Made by a program: the position numbers and the translations under genes. From assembly GCF_016907295.1 (NCBI RefSeq), contig NZ_JAFBBR010000001.1, forward strand, positions 496,001-560,000: DNA of 64,000 nucleotides. The letters run 5' to 3'. Below the pieces are notes generated by a model. The model saw nothing but the letters and a program-made list of their open reading frames with translations, did not search any database and was not told where the DNA came from. The number at the start of each line of letters is the position of its first letter. The stretch's first letter is position 1. Source of the stretch: Microbacterium dextranolyticum (lineage in GTDB: Bacteria; Actinomycetota; Actinomycetes; Actinomycetales; Microbacteriaceae). Shown piece after piece: positions 60,497-64,000 of this stretch.

Positions 60497-62611
60497 GTGG
60501 CACAAGAAGTGCTCACCGACCTCAACAAGGTCCGCAACATCGGCATCATGGCGCACATCGATGCCGGCAAGACGACGACGACCGAGCGCATCCTCTTCTA
60601 CACGGGTGTCAACCACAAGCTCGGCGAGACGCACGACGGTGCGTCGACGACCGACTGGATGGAGCAGGAGAAGGAGCGCGGCATCACGATCACGTCTGCC
60701 GCCGTGACCTGCTTCTGGAACAAGAACCAGATCAATATCATCGACACGCCCGGACACGTCGACTTCACGGTCGAGGTCGAGCGGTCGCTGCGCGTCCTCG
60801 ACGGCGCCGTCGCCGTGTTCGACGGCAAGGAGGGCGTCGAGCCCCAGTCCGAGACCGTGTGGCGTCAGGCCGACAAGTACGACGTCCCCCGCATCTGCTT
60901 CGTCAACAAGATGGACAAGCTGGGCGCCGACTTCTACTTCACCGTCGACACGATCGTGAACCGCCTCGGTGCCAAGCCCCTCGTGCTGCAGCTGCCGATC
61001 GGTGCCGAGAACGACTTCGTCGGCGTCATCGACCTCGTCGAGATGCGGGCCCTCGTCTGGCCCGGCGATGCCAAGGGCGATGTCACCATGGGCGCCAAGT
61101 ACGAGGTCCAGGAGATCCCCGCCGATCTCGCCGACCGCGCGGCGGAGTACCGAGAGAAGCTGCTCGAGACGGTCGCCGAGACCGACGAGGCGCTGCTCGA
61201 GAAGTACTTCGGCGGCGAAGAGCTCACTCTCGCCGAGATCAAGGGCGCGATCCGCAAGCTCACCGTCGGCGGCGAGCTGTACCCCGTGCTGTGCGGCTCG
61301 GCGTTCAAGAACCGCGGCGTGCAGCCCATGCTCGACGCGGTCGTGGACTACCTCCCGTCGCCCCTCGACGTGCCCGCCATCCAGGCGCACGACCCGAAGG
61401 ACGAAGAGATCGTCATCGAGCGTCACCCCGACGCCAACGACCCGTTCGCGGCGCTGGCGTTCAAGGTCGCGGTGCACCCGTTCTTCGGTCGCCTCACCTA
61501 CATCCGCGTGTACTCGGGTCACCTCGACTCGGGCGCCCAGGTCATCAACTCGACCAAGGGCAAGAAGGAGCGCATCGGGAAGATCTTCCAGATGCACGCC
61601 AACAAGGAGAACCCGGTCGACTCGGTCACCGCGGGCAACATCTACGCCGTCATCGGCCTGAAGGACACCACCACCGGTGACACCCTGGCCGACCCGGACA
61701 AGCCCGTCGTCCTCGAGTCAATGACCTTCCCCGAGCCCGTCATCGAGGTCGCCATCGAGCCGAAGACCAAGGCCGACCAGGAGAAGCTGGGCACCGCGAT
61801 CCAGAAGCTCGCCGAAGAGGACCCGACCTTCCGCACCGAGCTCAACCCCGAGACCGGCCAGACGGTCATCAAGGGCATGGGCGAGCTGCACCTCGACATC
61901 CTCGTCGACCGCATGAAGCGCGAATTCCGCGTCGAGGCGAACGTCGGAAAGCCCCAGGTGGCCTACCGCGAGACGATCAAGAAGGCCGTCGAGCGTCACG
62001 ACTACACGCACAAGAAGCAGACCGGTGGATCGGGTCAGTTCGCGAAGATCCAGTTCGCGATCGAGCCCCTCGAGGTCACGGCCGAGAAGACGTACGAGTT
62101 CGAGAACAAGGTCACCGGTGGCCGCATCCCGCGCGAGTACATCGAGCCCACCAACCAGGGCTTCCAGGACGCGATGAACGTCGGCGTGCTCGCCGGCTAC
62201 CCCATGGTGGGCGTCAAGGCGATCCTGCTCGACGGTGCCAGCCACGACGTCGACTCGTCCGAGATGGCGTTCAAGATCGCCGGCTCGATGGGCTTCAAGG
62301 AGGCCATTCGCAAGGCCAACCCCACCATCCTCGAGCCGCTCATGGCCGTCGAGGTGCGTACTCCCGAGGAGTACATGGGCGACGTCATCGGCGACCTCAA
62401 CTCCCGTCGTGGACAGATCCAGTCGATGGAGGACGGCTCGGGCATCAAGATCGTGCGCGCGCTCGTCCCGCTGTCGGAGATGTTCGGCTACATCGGAGAC
62501 CTGCGCTCGAAGACCTCGGGTCGCGCCGTCTACTCGATGGAGTTCGACTCGTACGCCGAGGTCCCCAAGGCCGTCGCCGACGAGATCGTCCAGAAGAACA
62601 AGGGCGAGTGA
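60497..62611 (+). CDS. fusA: Elongation factor G
   Basis: 704-aa translocation GTPase. GTG start ([16 protein letters not shown]), P-loop [10 protein letters not shown], switch [15 protein letters not shown] specificity motif, and domains II-V including [11 protein letters not shown] and the C-terminal [17 protein letters not shown]. Full length. It is the third gene of the str operon, followed by a long inverted repeat and then tuf. Confidence 0.98.
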   Translation: MAQEVLTDLNKVRNIGIMAHIDAGKTTTTERILFYTGVNHKLGETHDGASTTDWMEQEKERGITITSAAVTCFWNKNQINIIDTPGHVDFTVEVERSLRVLDGAVAVFDGKEGVEPQSETVWRQADKYDVPRICFVNKMDKLGADFYFTVDTIVNRLGAKPLVLQLPIGAENDFVGVIDLVEMRALVWPGDAKGDVTMGAKYEVQEIPADLADRAAEYREKLLETVAETDEALLEKYFGGEELTLAEIKGAIRKLTVGGELYPVLCGSAFKNRGVQPMLDAVVDYLPSPLDVPAIQAHDPKDEEIVIERHPDANDPFAALAFKVAVHPFFGRLTYIRVYSGHLDSGAQVINSTKGKKERIGKIFQMHANKENPVDSVTAGNIYAVIGLKDTTTGDTLADPDKPVVLESMTFPEPVIEVAIEPKTKADQEKLGTAIQKLAEEDPTFRTELNPETGQTVIKGMGELHLDILVDRMKREFRVEANVGKPQVAYRETIKKAVERHDYTHKKQTGGSGQFAKIQFAIEPLEVTAEKTYEFENKVTGGRIPREYIEPTNQGFQDAMNVGVLAGYPMVGVKAILLDGASHDVDSSEMAFKIAGSMGFKEAIRKANPTILEPLMAVEVRTPEEYMGDVIGDLNSRRGQIQSMEDGSGIKIVRALVPLSEMFGYIGDLRSKTSGRAVYSMEFDSYAEVPKAVADEIVQKNKGE

Positions 62612-62615
62612 TCGC

Positions 62616-62663
62616 ACGGATGCCGGGGGTTCCCGAGCTCGGCGGAGGAACCCCGGCATCCGT
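62616..62663 (+). terminator. Long inverted repeat after fusA
   Basis: ACGGATGCCGGGG...TTCC (62616-62633) pairs with GGAACCCCGGCATCCGT (62647-62663), 17 bp with one bulged G. The stem includes GGATGCC/GGCATCC. No T-tract follows, so termination may be partial, separating fusA from the tuf promoter. Confidence 0.65.
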
Positions 62664-62676
62664 CATCACCGCTCCG

Positions 62677-62704
62677 GTGACACACAACTTCATACGCATA
62701 CACT
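62677..62704 (+). promoter_or_regulatory. Probable tuf promoter
   Basis: GTGACA (62677-62682), 16-nt AT-rich spacer, TACACT (62699-62704). It lies about 75 nt before the tuf GTG. The leader can pair GTAGAG with CTCTAC. It would allow tuf expression independent of the str operon. Confidence 0.65.
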
Positions 62705-62778
62705 AGAAACATCCCCGTAGAGCCTCGGTCGCAATCCAGCGCCCGGAACCTCTACACGAATGTCCTGAGGAGGACCCA

Positions 62779-63972
62779 GTGGCCAAGGCCAAGTTCGAGC
62801 GGACCAAGCCGCACGTCAACATCGGAACCATCGGGCACGTCGACCACGGCAAGACGACGCTCACCGCCGCGATCTCGAAGGTGCTCGCCGACAAGTACCC
62901 GTCGGCGACCAACGTGCAGCGTGACTTCGCGTCGATCGACTCGGCTCCCGAAGAGCGCCAGCGTGGTATCACGATCAACATCTCGCACGTCGAGTACGAG
63001 ACCCCCAAGCGCCACTACGCGCACGTCGACGCGCCCGGTCACGCCGACTACATCAAGAACATGATCACCGGTGCCGCCCAGATGGACGGCGCGATCCTCG
63101 TGGTCGCCGCGACCGACGGTCCCATGGCGCAGACGCGTGAGCACGTGCTGCTCGCCAAGCAGGTCGGTGTTCCCTACCTGCTGGTCGCCCTCAACAAGAG
63201 CGACATGGTCGACGACGAGGAGATCCTGGAGCTCGTCGAGCTCGAGGTTCGCGAGCTCCTCTCGTCGCAGGACTTCGACGGCGACAACGCCCCCGTCGTT
63301 CGCGTCTCGGGCCTGAAGGCTCTCGAGGGCGACGCCGAGTGGGTCGAGAAGATCGTCGAGCTCATGGACGCCGTCGACGAGTCGATCCCCGACCCGGTGC
63401 GTGACAAGGACAAGCCCTTCCTCATGCCCATCGAGGACGTCTTCACGATCACCGGTCGTGGCACGGTCGTGACGGGTCGCGCCGAGCGCGGCACGCTCGC
63501 GATCAACTCCGAGGTCGAGATCGTCGGCATCCGCCCGACGCAGAAGACCACGGTCACGGGTATCGAGATGTTCCACAAGCAGCTCGACGAGGCCTGGGCC
63601 GGCGAGAACTGTGGTCTGCTCCTGCGCGGCACCAAGCGTGACGACGTCGAGCGCGGCCAGGTCGTCGTGAAGCCCGGCTCCGTGACCCCGCACACCAACT
63701 TCGAGGGCACGGCGTACATCCTGTCCAAGGAGGAGGGTGGCCGTCACAACCCGTTCTTCACGAACTACCGCCCGCAGTTCTACTTCCGCACCACGGACGT
63801 CACCGGCGTCATCACGCTGCCCGAGGGCACCGAGATGGTCATGCCCGGCGACACCACGGAGATGTCGGTCGAGCTCATCCAGCCGATCGCCATGGAAGAG
63901 GGCCTCGGCTTCGCGATCCGTGAGGGTGGCCGCACCGTCGGTGCCGGTACCGTCACCAAGATCCTGAAGTAA
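62779..63972 (+). CDS. tuf: Elongation factor Tu
   Basis: 397-aa GTPase delivering aminoacyl-tRNA to the ribosome. GTG start with GAGGAGG 6 nt upstream. P-loop [22 protein letters not shown] ([10 protein letters not shown]), and complete domains II and III ending [11 protein letters not shown]. The protein is complete within the window, and only 28 nt follow its stop. Confidence 0.98.
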   Translation: MAKAKFERTKPHVNIGTIGHVDHGKTTLTAAISKVLADKYPSATNVQRDFASIDSAPEERQRGITINISHVEYETPKRHYAHVDAPGHADYIKNMITGAAQMDGAILVVAATDGPMAQTREHVLLAKQVGVPYLLVALNKSDMVDDEEILELVELEVRELLSSQDFDGDNAPVVRVSGLKALEGDAEWVEKIVELMDAVDESIPDPVRDKDKPFLMPIEDVFTITGRGTVVTGRAERGTLAINSEVEIVGIRPTQKTTVTGIEMFHKQLDEAWAGENCGLLLRGTKRDDVERGQVVVKPGSVTPHTNFEGTAYILSKEEGGRHNPFFTNYRPQFYFRTTDVTGVITLPEGTEMVMPGDTTEMSVELIQPIAMEEGLGFAIREGGRTVGAGTVTKILK

Positions 63973-64000
63973 TTCCGCTTCACCACGAAGACCCTCGGGG

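Overview
The window is one contiguous stretch of a high-GC actinobacterial chromosome. Protein family make-up, GTG/TTG start usage, near-exclusive G/C third codon positions and the rpoB-rpoC ... rpsL-rpsG-fusA-tuf order point to Microbacteriaceae, most likely Microbacterium (inference from gene content; no database search was possible). No rRNA, tRNA, CRISPR array, prophage, integrase or transposase gene was found.

Layout. (1) 1-16.7 kb: glycogen-to-trehalose genes. glgX and treY are adjacent, but treZ lies 10 kb downstream. Between them sits a tightly overlapping cassette: peptide/nickel-type ABC transporter, flavin-dependent luciferase-like monooxygenase, two carboxymuconolactone-decarboxylase/AhpD-like proteins, a VOC protein and an M20 amidohydrolase. 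It resembles the uncharacterised KPN_0185x/Avi_7169-Avi_7170 cluster and looks like an import-and-oxidise pathway for an unknown N-acylated compound. (2) 16.7-22.3 kb: a TspO-related membrane protein, a repeat array, a class I glutamine amidotransferase, an effector domain of LysR type without a DNA-binding domain, a small beta-helix protein, a YitT-type membrane protein and a Nei-type DNA glycosylase. (3) 22.3-34.7 kb: the giant helicase Lhr, a serine esterase, a degenerate Nudix protein, a membrane-anchored AlbA_2 protein, an M3 peptidase, threonine aldolase, and a DUF6421 protein with in-frame 30-bp repeats divergent from an Lrp/AsnC regulator. (4) 34.8-45.6 kb: a histidine kinase, response regulator and MacB/FtsX-like exporter module, a ComB-like phosphatase, a SprT-like metalloprotein, a spermidine-synthase-like protein and 5-oxoprolinase genes (pxpA, fused pxpB-pxpC). 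(5) 45.6-64 kb: rpoB-rpoC with a clear sigma-70-type promoter and terminator, a block of actinobacterial envelope/unknown genes (a paralogous secreted pair, membrane proteins, an FHA protein), then the str operon rpsL-rpsG-fusA and tuf.

The most unusual non-coding signal is a family of short four-arm palindromes. The order is arm, arm, inverted arm, inverted arm, with 10-nt spacers inside each pair. Two copies share one arm sequence at 14.5-14.7 kb, a five-unit array with another arm sequence lies at 17.7-18.4 kb, and an element of identical 74-nt length with a third outer arm lies at 41.7 kb. The heptamer GGATGCC/GGCATCC is also strikingly frequent on both strands across the whole window.
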